Source: Oxyruncus cristatus (lineage: Eukaryota; Chordata; Aves; Passeriformes; Cotingidae). Taken from it: 64,000 nt of DNA. The translations under genes were made by a program, and so were the position numbers. The notes beneath the pieces were generated by a model. The model ran no database searches, was not told where the DNA came from, and was given only the letters and a program-made list of their open reading frames with translations. Of the stretch, positions 26,191 through 39,531 are shown piece by piece (the stretch's first letter is position 1; each line of letters opens with the position of its first letter). Where the stretch lies: the NCBI GenBank assembly GCA_013399855.1, contig VXAY01006782.1, positions 967,258 to 1,031,257 of the forward strand. The letters are read 5' to 3'.

Positions 26191-27237
26191 TTTCCCTAGA
26201 ACTGCAAATTGCAAATAATTTCCCCTGAAATTTGTACAGCTGATTAACCCAAATAAAGTATATACCATACTTTTCCTCTCTCAAATTACATTCAGTGTAA
26301 AATAAGAAATGGGATACCCATTTTGAATGACTCTGTTCTGTAATATACTACGTGACCAGGATAATATAAAGAGGATAATGGGTCGCTGAAAAGCTCTTGT
26401 TATTCATTTGCTAAGTATAATTTAGCTTTCATTATTTCTTACAATAGCAAATCATCTAGTTGTAACATCCCATGCTGAAGTCTGAATTCTCTATGACTGA
26501 GAACCTCGTGACAACATTTAGCAGTATTGAAAAATTTGGTTGTGTGTGGATTTGCAAAACAGAAACCCTTTTGCAGTTTTCACAGAAGTCAGCAACAGTC
26601 TTGTGGAAATATGTGATCTGACTAGTTAACTTCCCTCAGGAGTTGATGATTATTGATCTTCTAGGAAAGATAAACTACAGAAATGTATCAAATCATTAAG
26701 TGAGCATTTTGACCCAGATGGGAGCAAAGGTTTTGTCACTGCTATTGCAGTGATATATAGAACAATAAATGAAAATTCTCAGATATTTTAATCTGAATAT
26801 AGATGCTGAAATTAAAAAACAAATATTCAAAACATAGTGAAGGGACTAACAACAGAATAATGGGTAATTATTAGGTTAATATCTCGAAATAAAATTTTCA
26901 GAAGCTACACCATTCTTTTTTTTCAATAAATTCTAAATTTGATTCTTCTTGCTAATTGCTAAAGAGAGAACTTTTCAAATATTTGTTAAGAAGAGGTGCC
27001 TAAATTGCACCTTTATGACAAAATTGTGCAAGCCATGAGGAGTGTGAGACTCTCTCATGTAGATACACTGGAAAAATTTCTAGTGTAGCCATGGCTGTAT
27101 TCACATTAAACTGCCTATGTAAGTAACTCTGGTTTTCCTTTTTATGGGGAAGCTTTTAAACTGACATGCTGGCTGGACAGAGGTTCCTACAGCCTTTTGT
27201 AACCTGTGAGGGTTACATGTGAGGGTCCAGTGCTAAT
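26191..27237. other. Non-coding AT-rich stretch
   Basis: Ordinary AT-rich sequence between the ancient and the younger CR1 copies. I see no exon, repeat or RNA gene. Confidence 0.6.
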
Positions 27238-27895
27238 GAATCACAGAATTGTTTCAGTTTGAAAAGACCTTTAAGATCATCACGTTTAACCACTAACCTA
27301 ACACTGCCAGGACCACCACTAAGCCATGTCTCTAAGAGCCACATCTACATATCTTTTAAATACCTCCAGGGATGGTGACTCCACCACTTACCTGGGCAGC
27401 CTGTTCCAATGTTTGAAAAGCCTTTCCATGAAGATATTTTTCCTTAGTATCCAATCCAAACCTCCTCTAGAGCAACTAGAGGCCATTTCCTCTCATCATG
27501 TCACTTTTTACATGTCAGAAGAGACTGACCCCCACCTCACTACAGCCTCCTTTCAGGTAGTCCTAGAGAGCAATAAGGTCTTTCCTAAGCCTCCTTTTCT
27601 CCAGACTAAACATTCCCAGCTCTTTCATTCGCTCCTCATAAAACTTGTGCCCCAGACCCTTCACCAGCTCCATTGCCCTTCTCTGGAAAGGCTCCAGCAC
27701 CTCAATGTCCTTCTTTGTAGTGAACAGCCCAAAACTGAACACAGGATTTGAGGTGCAGCCTCACCAGAGCCAAGCACAGGGGTACAATCATTCCCCTAGT
27801 CCTGCTGGCCACACTATTTCTAATACAAGCCAGGATTCCATAGGCCTCCTCGACCACCTGGGCACACTGCTGGCTCATGTTCAGCCAGCTCTTGG
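27238..27895 (-). mobile_element. CR1 LINE, about 660 bp, 5'-truncated
   Basis: The antisense CR1 3' end begins at GAATCACAGAATTG. It continues through the blocks CTCCAGGGATGGTGACTCCA, GGGCAGCCTGTTCCAATG, CTCCAGACTAAACATTCCCA and CTGGCTCATGTTCAGCCAGC. The copy stops abruptly near 27895. A 141-residue open frame on the opposite strand (27326-27751) is simply the antisense of this element. Confidence 0.92.
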
Positions 27896-30800
27896 TAAGT
27901 TGAAGAGACAAGCCCAAAGATAACCTACACTCACACTGACTCTTAGTACTAATCAGCCTTGAAATCAGCTCTCAGGACCCCTTCAAAAGTCACAGATGGG
28001 CGTCTTGCTTCCACATCTTTCCTTCTTGGTCACCTCTAATGATTTTCTGGCCCCAGCCTGGGAGAAAACACAGGAGTTCCTAACTCCCACATCCTGCCTC
28101 ACACCATGACTATGGGTGAAGCAGCTGGAGTTGGGCAGTTATTCCCTGGCCAAGAAAAGGCAGTAAGCAAACCTCTCTTGGCTTGGATTAGTTTATTCTT
28201 CCCAGATGAAAAGTAGAGGGACAGATAGGAGCTGTACCACTTTTGGAGTCATTCACTCCTTCATCTGCTCTTCCACCAATACAGATAGCATGCCCATCCT
28301 CAGTGCATGCACATGGCTACATTTCTGTTTAGGTTTTAAATCTGGAGAAATTTTTCATTGGGCCTTAAAATTTGAGCTCATACTGGTCAGGATATGTTAC
28401 TGTTGCTGTTCATAGCTAGGGATTGTGCTCGGCAGTGGAGGTGAAGGGATGTGACTAGAAAAAAAATGTTTTTTTGCTTTACTCTCAGTTTCTGCCAATC
28501 TAGTGGCATTGATCTGCTGCTATTAATAAAAGCAATTGTTTACCTCCCTCATCTGCGGACTTCTAATATCCTTGCAAACACAACAGTGCTGTTTGCTTTA
28601 TTTTCTATGAAAGCATTTTCCCTCTCCATACTCCCACTCACATGCAGACAAAGGCTATTAACATAATGCAGCTATCTCATCACAATCAGGAGCTTGCAAT
28701 TTGATTTTACTTAATGGATCTTTAAGCACAGGAAAGTGGTATTATTTATTCAAAATTAGTCAAGCCTCTTGTTTTGAAAGTAAAGGTTCTTTCAAATTCT
28801 GCAATTCCTTCTTTGTTTATTTAAGGTTCCAAAGAAGAAAAACAAAACAAAAATAACCTTTACTTTCCTTAGTAATTTAAAGCAATACAGTTTGCAGAAC
28901 AGAAATCCCTGCAAAACCAGTCCTGGCATATTACTTAGTCAGACACTGGGCCTCCACTTAAAGAAAATATCTGTGATTTGCTGGGTTAGAGAGGCCTTCA
29001 GAAGTAATCCATCCTGGCTGTTAAAGAGTCAGATGCCTCTCTAGTTGGAAAAAGATTGGTACGTGCCAGCACTAAATATCTTCTGGGTACACAGGACAGA
29101 GATCTGTGGTCTCCACCTCTCTGGTCTCCTGTTACTCAAGCTGTTGACAAGCTTTGTGCATATTTATCTTCACAGCCTTATTAGGAATATGGATGATGCC
29201 CTTGCTCCCATTTTCCGCTTTCACGTAAGGAAAATAGCAAATGTTAGCCATAAGCAACTTGAAGAGATGTTAATTTCCAAAGGTCTCCATTGCCATGTTT
29301 TCTTCTTATCTGCAGGCTCTGTATGATCCTTGGAATGCATGGGAATGGAAGGGAATGGACACACAATGCTCACAGAGTGCTTTCCCCTCCCAGAAGCTAT
29401 CACAGAAAGAACTGGGCAACATATTTTAATTTGCAGATTCCTTAAAATCCTTCATGACCTTCTGTATGAGAAAAGGGCTCATGAACTTGGAGGGGAGATC
29501 CCGCTTTATCTTTCCAAGAGGCTGATAGTCCTCTGGCAGGGATTCCTCATACTGTGGGAGAAAAATATCTAATAAGGCATTCAGCAGCTTAAAGACAAGG
29601 GAGAAGGAGGATTTTGTTCCATTTGTATGTAATTTTACTGGGAAAAATTACCACATAAAAAGAGCATCTTCTTTCTCAGGGGGTCTAACAAAACTCTTGA
29701 GTTTCTTCTGCTGCTTTTCCCTTTATTTTGTCCTGCAAAATAAATAATTTTGACTTGATGCAGGTAGGCAGATGGGAGCTGAGGTTTCTATTCTATCTTA
29801 TGCGTCATCCTCAGAAGTATTTACAGAGAACAAATTAGTTGCAACCTCACTAATTGCAGTGAGGCCAACAGAATTGTATGAGGTTGAACAGCAGTGCAGT
29901 TTTGCCAATTAGCCATTCATACTTGGTAGCTATGTCAAAGACTTTGCCAGTCCAGGTGTACATATGGTTTGCAAGGTCTTCAGTCAGGAAATAAATATCC
30001 ACTTTAGTTTCAAGCCGAATATATGTTACAGAGAAAATCAACATGAAATAATAAATATAGACAGCCACAATGCGATTTTTGCTGTAGCACAACTTCCTAG
30101 GAGAACACTGCATTTTAGGGCTCCCAACTGTTGGACATAGAAGTCTTGAAGGTCTTCTCGTGTAGATGTGGTTTTGCTTTTGTTTTTCCTGAATTTAATC
30201 ATGGAATTGTATTTACTGCAATATATATTGACTTAATGTTTAATTCATTAGGTCCCCAAGGAAATCTGCAGGTTCTACATAAAGCTGTGAAAATCCACCT
30301 GTTCTGTCCAGGCACCCCATTGTCAGGCCCTCCTCAACACCTTTCCACAGCTAACATCTTGTGATTAGAGGAAAACAACATCAGGCCTCACCTGTGATGT
30401 GACTGTTGAGCTGTTTAAAGCTCCTCACTTCTGCAGTTCATTAAAAGAGTAATATTAAAATGTGCAATCCCTGGTAATTGAGAACAGAGTTAAGGGCAAG
30501 GCTGTAAAGCAAAGGCAACTGGAGAATGGCAATAAAAATTATGACTCCCCCTACTTCCCTGAAACACGAACTACTGAATGTCTGCTGGTAGCACAGGCAC
30601 TGTGGGATGCACAAGAGGGAAGGAAAAGACAGCTTCTGGGCAAAAGCAAATAAAGCTATTTCAATCAGAAAGACCTGCCACTTCAGGCCAAAGCTGAGGA
30701 CCTGAAATAACACTTGGCATCCCTTTTCCTTGCTGTGGGATGTGTGCGAGAATGGTCCCTGGCACCTGCCCATTTTACCTATGCATCAGGGCTTAGCCCA

Positions 30801-33800
30801 GGATGGACGTGGCTGTGCCTGCACCTTCCCCCTCCTCTGAGCATTCAGCTGGGCCCTGGAAGAGTCACAGGGCACTCCAAGTACCCAGAGGCCTCCACAC
30901 TGATGAACTTGCACACCCGGGTTGTGACAAACACGGCCCCCACGGTACCTCACCAGGATGCTGGGGGAAAAGGGAGGCTGCTGAAAAAACACAGACCAAC
31001 AGAGAGGCAGACAGTGAGGAGAAAGAGGAACCATGAGCAAAACAGATCAGAAGAAGAGGAGAAATAAAGACAAAGAAAGTGGTCACTGGCTAACCCATCC
31101 CCGTTCCTTATTTTGCCAGTGCCTTCTTGCATTTGCAGTCTACTAGAACTCATTTGCAACAATGTCCCTTCCCTAAACCTCTGAGGCTGAACCACTCTAT
31201 AAAACTTGAGAATAAAATGAATGAGTTGAGTGTTTCCCATTGCTACTTTGCTTAAAAAAACACCTACAATGCCTTCAGTCTTGTGACAGTCATTCCTTCC
31301 TCAGCTGTCTCCTCTGAGTTCTTTTCTCACCCACTTCTGTTCCCCTTTCTGCTTCTTTTATATGATATTTTTGGTAGACAGGCCATGAAAAGGAAAAGCA
31401 ATAAATACAGTGTTGTTTAACCATTGCCAAAAGCTGGAGTCACTTCACAGAGACACAGGAATCTAGGATTTACTGTGTAATCCCAAACATGTGAAAACTG
31501 AAACAAGTCATTGTGGGGCTCAGATCACAAGATGCATTGCTACAGGATGTTTGGTTTTTCTGTCCTGTCAGTCAAAAGAAGTCTTTATTATGTTATTGCT
31601 AATTTGGGGGAAGGAGGGGAAAGGAAAAAAAAAGTCATCTCTATAATCTAGTGCGCTGGATTGGAAGCAGAGTAATTTCACTGCTCAGGACCAATTTATG
31701 ATAGTCTTAAGCTTTCCCTAACAGTTGTTGCTGCTGTAAATTGCATGCCTCAGTTTACTTGCTAAATACAATTAAGCCAACACAAAGTTGGTTGTAACTC
31801 ACATATAATGAAATGACAACAGTATCATCATCATTAAGCAGCAAATAAAGCTATTGATTCTTTGCACTGTGCTGTCAGGTTTAATTCAATTGCTTTTTTT
31901 TCCTCCTTTCAGCCCTTAATTACGCAGTTCATGGTGAATCCTCATTTTAACAAACAGAATGGAGCAATGCCTTACCTTCTTATCTGAGCATCTAAAGCAC
32001 AAGCCTACTGAGCCCCAGAGTATCTGTGTTGGACTTAGTTAAAGACAAACTTTTACAGCTTCTGATAAAGGCAGGTATTTCAGTCCTGAGACAGTTTGGG
32101 GATGGCAAGGCCATGGACTGGCTTTGAGCTCAGTGTTGGCACTGTTAGGTTGTGGCTGGCTCTTCCTGCCCATCGTCAGCTGAATGCACCATCAGCGCCT
32201 TCCATTACCTTGCAAAGGTAAACCAGGCCTCTAACAAATGCCTTATAGAGCTGAAGCAAAGGAAAAGGGGGCAGAAAAATGCTGCAGCAGTCAAAATGTG
32301 AAGAAAAAATCAGACCTACTTTGTGATCTCTTCAAAGGGGCAGTGTGGAGCAGGCTGTGAAGGAATGACAGGTGGATGAGGGAGAGGGGCATCTTCTCTG
32401 AGTCCTTTGTATCAACAGCAGGTACAGAGAGCACTGTAAGGGAGTACACAGACACTGGGAGCCCTTCATTGTAGGATGTGCTGTGCCCCAGATGTACTGT
32501 CAGCGTGGGTTGGGCTGCTGGTTGCTTACAATGGCAGGAACATATTGTACCATTTCTTGTCCAACAGAGCAATCTGAATAGTGGGAAGAGAGGGGGAGGA
32601 TTTGTTGATCTTTTTTTTTCTTTTAACAACAAACGTACAGATGAGCTGAATAGCATATTCACTGGATATTGTTCAAGCAGCACTTTTCTCTGCTTCTGGT
32701 CGGTTTGCAATACATATATTTATGCTGAGGGCTACCTTATTCTGTGAGCTATTCATGAAGTACTTTCTTAATATGCCTCAATGGCAAATTTGGCCCTGGT
32801 TGAGTAGCTGTGTTAGGAACAGTCTAGACTGATGATTTTTTTCCACTTCTGACTTTCTGCTGAATATGGCCCATGACTTACAGACAGGTTCTGCTCTCTT
32901 GCCTCAGTCCATCCAAGGTGATCTCCCTCAGTTCCAGCTATTGCAGCAATGCAAACTTCCACAGGACCACGCACTGACTTCACTCCCGCTCAGTGCATGT
33001 CAGGGAGTCAGAGCCCACGGCAGACAGCAAACACTGATTATTTTAGAGGTGGTGTGTCTTCTGAATTATGTTTGCCTTCTACTCAGATTCACAGGGATTT
33101 CCAACACAATTAAGGGAGTATGTGAGTCCCCTTCCTAAGAACTGGGGAGTCATTTTTTCTGCTCCTCCAGATGAGCATATCATAAAAGGAGGAGATTAGA
33201 ATAAATCCTCTGGCATAAATTCAAGCAAACCATACCTGCCAACATTTTAATTAAAGACAGAAGGTATCAGATCAAGTGAGTTTGTGAAAATATTGGCTGT
33301 GGGAAAAAAAAAAAAACAGGAAAGAACCTCAGGTGCTCCTTTCCTTATGAGGTACCAGGCTCTGTGCTTCTTGTTCTCTGCAACAGCTGCTTAGACCTTG
33401 GGAAAAAAATCTGCTTTCCCTCCTTCTACCCCACTTCTTTGTTTCTCACAAGAACTAGCACCCTGTAATATTAGAAAAGTTGATGTTGAAATACTGTTGT
33501 CACTCAGGGTGTTTTTTTAACAGAGCATTTCAACTCTTGGGAAAGCTATGATTGCGTGATTGCTACTTAGGTTCGTATTTTTGATGCCCTAGACCACTTT
33601 ATGTCAGGATTCTCAAAACAGTGGAACCGTCTCCACCTGCAACAGATCTTAGAGAATTGTCTGATTATATGTAGCCATGAACAAACTGCAGAGAAAAATA
33701 AAGATTGTTTGAGACACCTTCAGTAATCTGAGGATGCCACCTCTGAATCTCACAGAACTAAGTTTCAGCCTCAGCTTCACAATAATCTGAGGTTACTTTT

Positions 33801-36240
33801 TTCCCCTGAAGAGATGAATATTGGTATTTGTTATCAGTTGTCCACACCACTGCTTTAAGCTCCACTAACAGGCTAAAAGAACATAGCATAAAATGCTTCT
33901 AAATTCCATTGCATATTCTTTACAGGTCTGTGTGGGCATTGTGGAGCCTGCTTCCATTCTCTAAACATATTTTTTATTCTGTCTGTCATGCTGAAAATGC
34001 AGAACAGAAAAGAAGTAGTGATTTGGGATCTGTCGTTTGAATGAAAGAGGCTTAGATCTATGTAGGCTTAACTTTCCTGCAGGATAATAATAATGGAGAA
34101 GAGTTTGATGAAATTGATACAAGAGAGTCCATCACCTCAGTGATTTCTTGCAAAAGAACACAGATATAATTAAGCTTATAATACTCTTCTAAATGGCCAG
34201 GATATTTCTTAGTCTTTAGATATTTCCTTGAACATCTGTCAGAAAAAAAGAAAAACAGCTATAACAGAAAAAAAAATCCTCTGATGTTTTAAAGTGATTA
34301 TAGCTTTAAGGTCTCTCCTTTTTGTTGTTACACAGTCTCCTTTTCTTGATTTTTTCATCACCTCCTTTCTCCCCCATTTCGTTTTTATGTTGCAGTATGC
34401 TATATGCTGAATTAAATAAAAGCAATTATTTGCAAACTTATAGATGCAAGTGATAAAGCCAGCAACACCAAATGGTAATTTCCCTAAGCAGTTTTATTTG
34501 CAGCTTGTTTACTGCTGTTTGCAGCTGTTTCCAATGATCTTTCCCCATCATCTGCCTGGGAGCAGTTGCAATGGAGATGGTACTGTGAGAGTGGAATGTC
34601 CCAAATCTCCTGCTTATAGTGAGGAGTCCTCACCCATCATGCCTGTGGAAAGTGCTCGGCTGCTTCTGAGGCAGAGCCTCCAGGCAATAGCACTGGAAGC
34701 AGCAAATTGTTTTGGATTTTCTTCTCCCCATCTGATTCTCCAACTCAGTGAATCGTTAATATGGTTTAGAATGGAAATGAAAATGCCACAAAAGAGCATC
34801 TCATTGCAGGGTGTCTATAAAGATATATAAAAGGATCTTTTCATGGGTAATTATTCAAACTACTTCATATAACTGTCACCATTAAAAGGTCACTAACTTT
34901 TACCATACAGGGATTGCTAAAGATGCAGTGCTGGCACCACCTTCTAAAACTTGGTAAAGTACTCTAGTGTCACTCATGGTCACCTGTGATACTGCCTGGG
35001 TTTATCTTAATTCAGTTTAGCTTTATTATGTTAGTAGAGAGGATCAAGGTGACTGCTGTTACTGGCAGTGTACGACCTTACAACAAATAGCAGTCCTTTC
35101 CTTGAAGAACTTTCTCTTACAAAATGATAGACAGACCATATCTCAGGCATGTCGTCTTTTTACTGGTAATAATTGCAATTACAACCTACAATGTTCTTGC
35201 TGTATTTCATTTCAGATTTTAATTGCATACTATCATTCTCATTCCAAATTAAGATCCCAGAGCATATTTTAAACTGTCTGTAAATACACATTAAAAAGAT
35301 GACATCCATTAGACAACCATGCAAGCAGCATACATGTGGCACATTAAAGAAGCAGATATACTTGAAGAGCTTGCTCTCAACCCAAATGCATGCATATACA
35401 GTGTTTCTGTGAAAAATAAGTCCTTTGGGTATATTGTAGATAATCCTCTTCCCTATACACTATAACATCTTTTCTGTCAAATAGGGTTGAAATTGGCTAA
35501 ATGGATTCCAGATTTATTAGATGAGGACTGACAGGCAGAAAGAAACTACTGTATACCCATTTCTTTGGGAAATCCAGCTAAAAATCCTTTATTCTCAAGA
35601 CTGACAACACAAGTGGTATTACTCCCAGCAATGAGATATGCAGCTGAATTTTGAGGCCTCAAAACATGGCAGGCTATACAGATGCTGTCTATCAGAGGGC
35701 AGCTCTTCTGCTGGCTGAGTAAGTCCTGAGCATCCCTGAGCCCTTTAAACATCTGCAGAGCCTAGGGGGATTGCTTATGAGCAAAATGGGTGCCAGCAAA
35801 CATTTCATGCCATCTTATAGATCAGTGGCTCCATTCCACTGTAAGTCAAGAGAACTCTTAGACTCACAAAAGGCAAAGGAAAGGAACATTTGTGTCTGCA
35901 TTGAAGAGGTGGTAAAGGTATGGGGGTTCAGAGAAAGGTGTGAAAAAAAGCTGCATAAAACCCTCCTCTTGCTTGGAGTGAGAATTCAAGCGAGATGCAA
36001 GACTCCACCTTAGTGAGATGGTAGACAGGGCAGAAGAGGACCCAGAGTGGAAGATTAGCACAGAGAGTCCTCTTTCCCTTGATCAAAGAGACAAATTTTC
36101 CATATGGCTAGCTTTTCAGAGCAGCAACTTTTTGCTTTCACAGACCAGAGCAGGCTGTGCCTAGTGTTTGGAAGACAGCCTGAGAAACTTGATATTCTTT
36201 CACTTTTGCTTATTCTTGACCTCTCCAATAGCCAAAAGTA

Positions 36241-36289
36241 AAGAGGGAAAAAAAGAAAAAAGAAAAAAAAAGAAAAAAAAAAGAAAAAT
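36241..36289. repeat. (GAAA)n-like purine tract
   Basis: About 49 bases of A with periodic G (AAAGAAAAAAGAAAAAAAAA). A pure purine strand with no adjoining retroelement. Confidence 0.88.
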
Positions 36290-37344
36290 CCATTATTCAT
36301 TTATTATGGGTAGCCTGGAGGAAATTTCAACTGAAAATTACTCCTGCAAATACATGTTATGCTATGCAAAAAGTATGTTTTCCAATCACATACATTGGAG
36401 AGTAAAATGCTCTAAGGTGGATGCTAACTTTTTCACAACCAAGTTGTCTGCTACTGTACCATCCCAAGCATTTCACAGCCTGAAACATGGTCAGTGAATG
36501 TGTCTCTGGATACTTCATCTGAGAGCTGCCAGTTTTGAGGGCCCTTATGTAAGTGCACAAATATACAATTTGGATCAAACATCTTTTTGTATGTTATTCT
36601 AATGCTTGTGCTGAAGTTTCAGTAGCAGTGGACATGGAGTTTTTTTGGTACTGGAGACTGTGTTAGATAATGTAGAAATTAGTGCAGCATCCATTATTAG
36701 TTGTTATTCCTTACTAGGAATGTTTGTTGAATGAGACTTTCTTCTGCATCAGTAATAGGTGGCTGATTGGTCCTGATTTAATGATTTATAGCATCTTATT
36801 TCCTGATGAGACTGGAGCTCACAACAAGTGCCAAGGACATGCCTTCTGAGAAGCTGACACAGGGGTTGCATATTTTATGTGCTGCTGAAGAGTGCAGGCA
36901 GACTGTGTAATATCAAATCACAGAAGATGTACATATCTACAGTTTTCCTGTGTAACAAAAATCCTGTCATGAGATAACAGCTCTATGACCCTGCATAGTT
37001 CTTCAGTCTGGACAGATGAGACAAGTCTAAATAATTGAGTATGAACTCCTCTGATTTTCTTCATGTTAATGCAGTGCCACAGCCAAAAAAACCATAAAAT
37101 GTCTTTGAACTGTTTGCACTCTTCTCCCACTTGCAGTGATCATTTTATTTTCCAGTCACTGCTAATGAAAAGGTCAGCAAGGCCATGGATTCACACAAGG
37201 TACTATAGGTAGGGCTGCCCCACTAGCCAGCAGCAGCTTTCTGCTCTGCCTTTTCTACAACATGTTTGGGAAACTACCATTTCTGCTTGAATACAAGATG
37301 TTAAGGTAACTAGAAATATATCCATGTACATCTAGGTACACAAG

Positions 37345-37372
37345 CATGCACAGACATACACACACAGACACA
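37345..37372. repeat. Short interrupted (CA)n microsatellite
   Basis: CATGCACAGACATACACACA followed by CAGACACA. Short and imperfect. Confidence 0.75.
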
Positions 37373-39210
37373 TTTTTGTCTAGCAACAGGATTACATCCA
37401 ACATCTTTTCTCTCCTCACTGCTCACCGCCTATAGTCCACTTTTCCTCTGCAACCTCGGGCTCTGTCAGGCTTCAGAGGAACGGAAAATTCCAGCATTAA
37501 TACCCTTGTAATACGTGGAAAGCTCCTAGATGCTTCCTATTGGAAACTGGGAATAGGCAGTCATTTAGTCTATTGTGATTACCACCGCACAAGATTCCTT
37601 TTCAGAACCTAGTCCTATTTCCTTTTAATTGCATACATTGGTAGAATTTAGAAAAGCAACATAATAGCAAAATGTTCATCAACACATTTGTAACAACCTT
37701 ATACCATGGTTTTTTATTGCTATCCCTATTTAAAATGACTGCAGTTTGTATTGAATTTACCTGAGCTTCATAATATCATTTCCAACTTAGTATTTGATTT
37801 TGGGCAACTTTTTCTTTAAAGCTTTACTTGTTAATGCATTTTCTATAGCTACACCACAATCACTTCTAAGTGCACAGTTTACATTGAACAGAGCCATTAA
37901 GTGTTACTGTTGGTAGTTGTGCAGGCATCTTTGTATTTAGACCCAAAACAGCTTTATAGGGCAAAAATATATTTAGCTGCAGGAATTTCCAGTCACTATT
38001 TTTGTTGATGTCAGTAGTTAATCAGGCTGGACAGCCCATAGGGTAATTGTGAAGCTGGTGTTAGGCAGTTCTATGCTCAGTAGGGATCTCAGTATCTTTG
38101 CATCTGCTGCAGTGGCTGGCTTTGAATTGCACTCTGTCTGACGCAAAGGCTTCGTGGCACGCTATAAGCTATCAACAATGCATATTACTGAACTCTTTGT
38201 TCTTTCCTTCTCTAAACTTTTCCCTAGGTGACGAAGCGATTTTATATTCACAAAATCTGATTTTGATCCTATGTCTGTGGTGAAATTCATTAGAGTTCTG
38301 TGCCAAATTTGTTTAAGGAGCTACTGCTCTTTAACATGTTTAGGCTCAGTAGGGTACACTATAATTTGAGGAAAACATTAGTATGTGTAATACTACTAGT
38401 AATGAATAATTAACATACAGTTATAACACCTTTCATCTTTATAGATTTTATGTTGCGAGAATTATTTCATTTTTCCCCAGATCACAATAAAACAGAGCAA
38501 CAGTGAAAGTACACTCTCAAATAGTCCAGAGTAGGAACTGAAGATGACTGCTACACACAGATGAAAGAACAAAAGAATTTTAGTTAAGCAAAAGTATTAG
38601 CAGGAATCAAGCATCTAGTGATGGAGTTTTGCACAGTGCCTTACACATGTTGTTAACTGATTTGGAATTTGGAAAGGAGACAGAAGACTTCACTACTGTC
38701 CTTGTTGAAAGGACTACTGCATTTTTTAATAGCCTCACATAGGCAGGAGCTTATTTTAATGTCCTGTTCAGAAGAAAGAACACACTATCTGCAGAATTAG
38801 CAAGAAGTATCTGTGGCAAGTGGACATTTCTCAGGAATTTCCCATTCATGACATTTTCCAGCCCTCCCCTAGCTTTTACAAGGGGAATCATAAAGCAGAG
38901 CAACGTGAGTGCTTAAAAACTACTGCAGGATGAAACTAGGAAGGAGTGTTTCATTTGGACACTGTAGGTTTGCTGGATCTTAAAAAAATTTTGATGAGAG
39001 TATAATAGAGAAAATCTGAGCAGCTGCAGTGGCCTTCGGAGAACTCCGTGTTCTGAGCACATGGGTAGCACAAAGGCTGTCAAGATCAACCAGCTGTCAT
39101 TTCTGCCTCAGTACAACAAACAGCAAAACAGGCTGTCATCAGCAGACAGGACAGGGGATTACCTTGTCCTATCAAGGGAAAGCCAAGCCTCTTTGGCCTG
39201 ATGTTCAACA

Positions 39211-39531
39211 AGAGGGGAAGAGGAGGGGTAGACACTAATGTCTTCTCTGGGGTGCCAGTGACAGAACTGGAGAGAATGGCCTGAAGTTGTGTCAGGGGAG
39301 GTTTAGGTTGGATATTAGAAAAAGGCTCTTCACCCAGAGGGTGGTTGGGCACTGGAACAGCTCCCCAGGGAAGTGGTCACAGCACCAAGCCTGACCAAGT
39401 TCAAGAAGCATTTTGATGATACTCTCAGGCACATGGTGTGATTCTTGGGGATGGTCCTGTGCAGGGCTAGGAGTTGGACTCAATAATTCTTTTGGGTACC
39501 TTCCAACTCAGCATATTCTGTGATTCTGTGA
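39211..39531 (+). mobile_element. CR1 LINE 3' fragment, about 320 bp
   Basis: It matches a CR1 subfamily with the blocks GGCCTGAAGTTGTGTCAGGG, GGTTTAGGTTGGATATTAGA and CTTCACCCAGAGGGTGGTTG. It ends in ATATTCTGTGATTCTGTGA without poly-A. The blocks read cleanly, suggesting a fairly recent copy, and the subfamily differs from the copy at 1100. Confidence 0.93.

Larger units (their letters stand above)
27896..39210. other. Non-coding stretch of 11 kb, no gene recognised
   Basis: It holds a GC-richer patch at about 30714-31060 with overlapping meaningless frames, GA/AAAG tracts (36241-36289) and a CA-rich microsatellite (37345-37372). AT-rich repeat-free sequence at about 31700-31930 and 34380-34520 may be constrained. 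No coding exon or RNA gene was identified. Confidence 0.55.

Noticed and set aside
27326..27751. 141-codon open frame on the plus strand
   Set aside because: It is the antisense of a CR1 LINE copy, and the neighbouring frame at 27645-27923 has the same origin.
32291..32710. 139-codon minus-strand frame
   Set aside because: Serine- and leucine-rich chance frame without family resemblance, with no supporting context.
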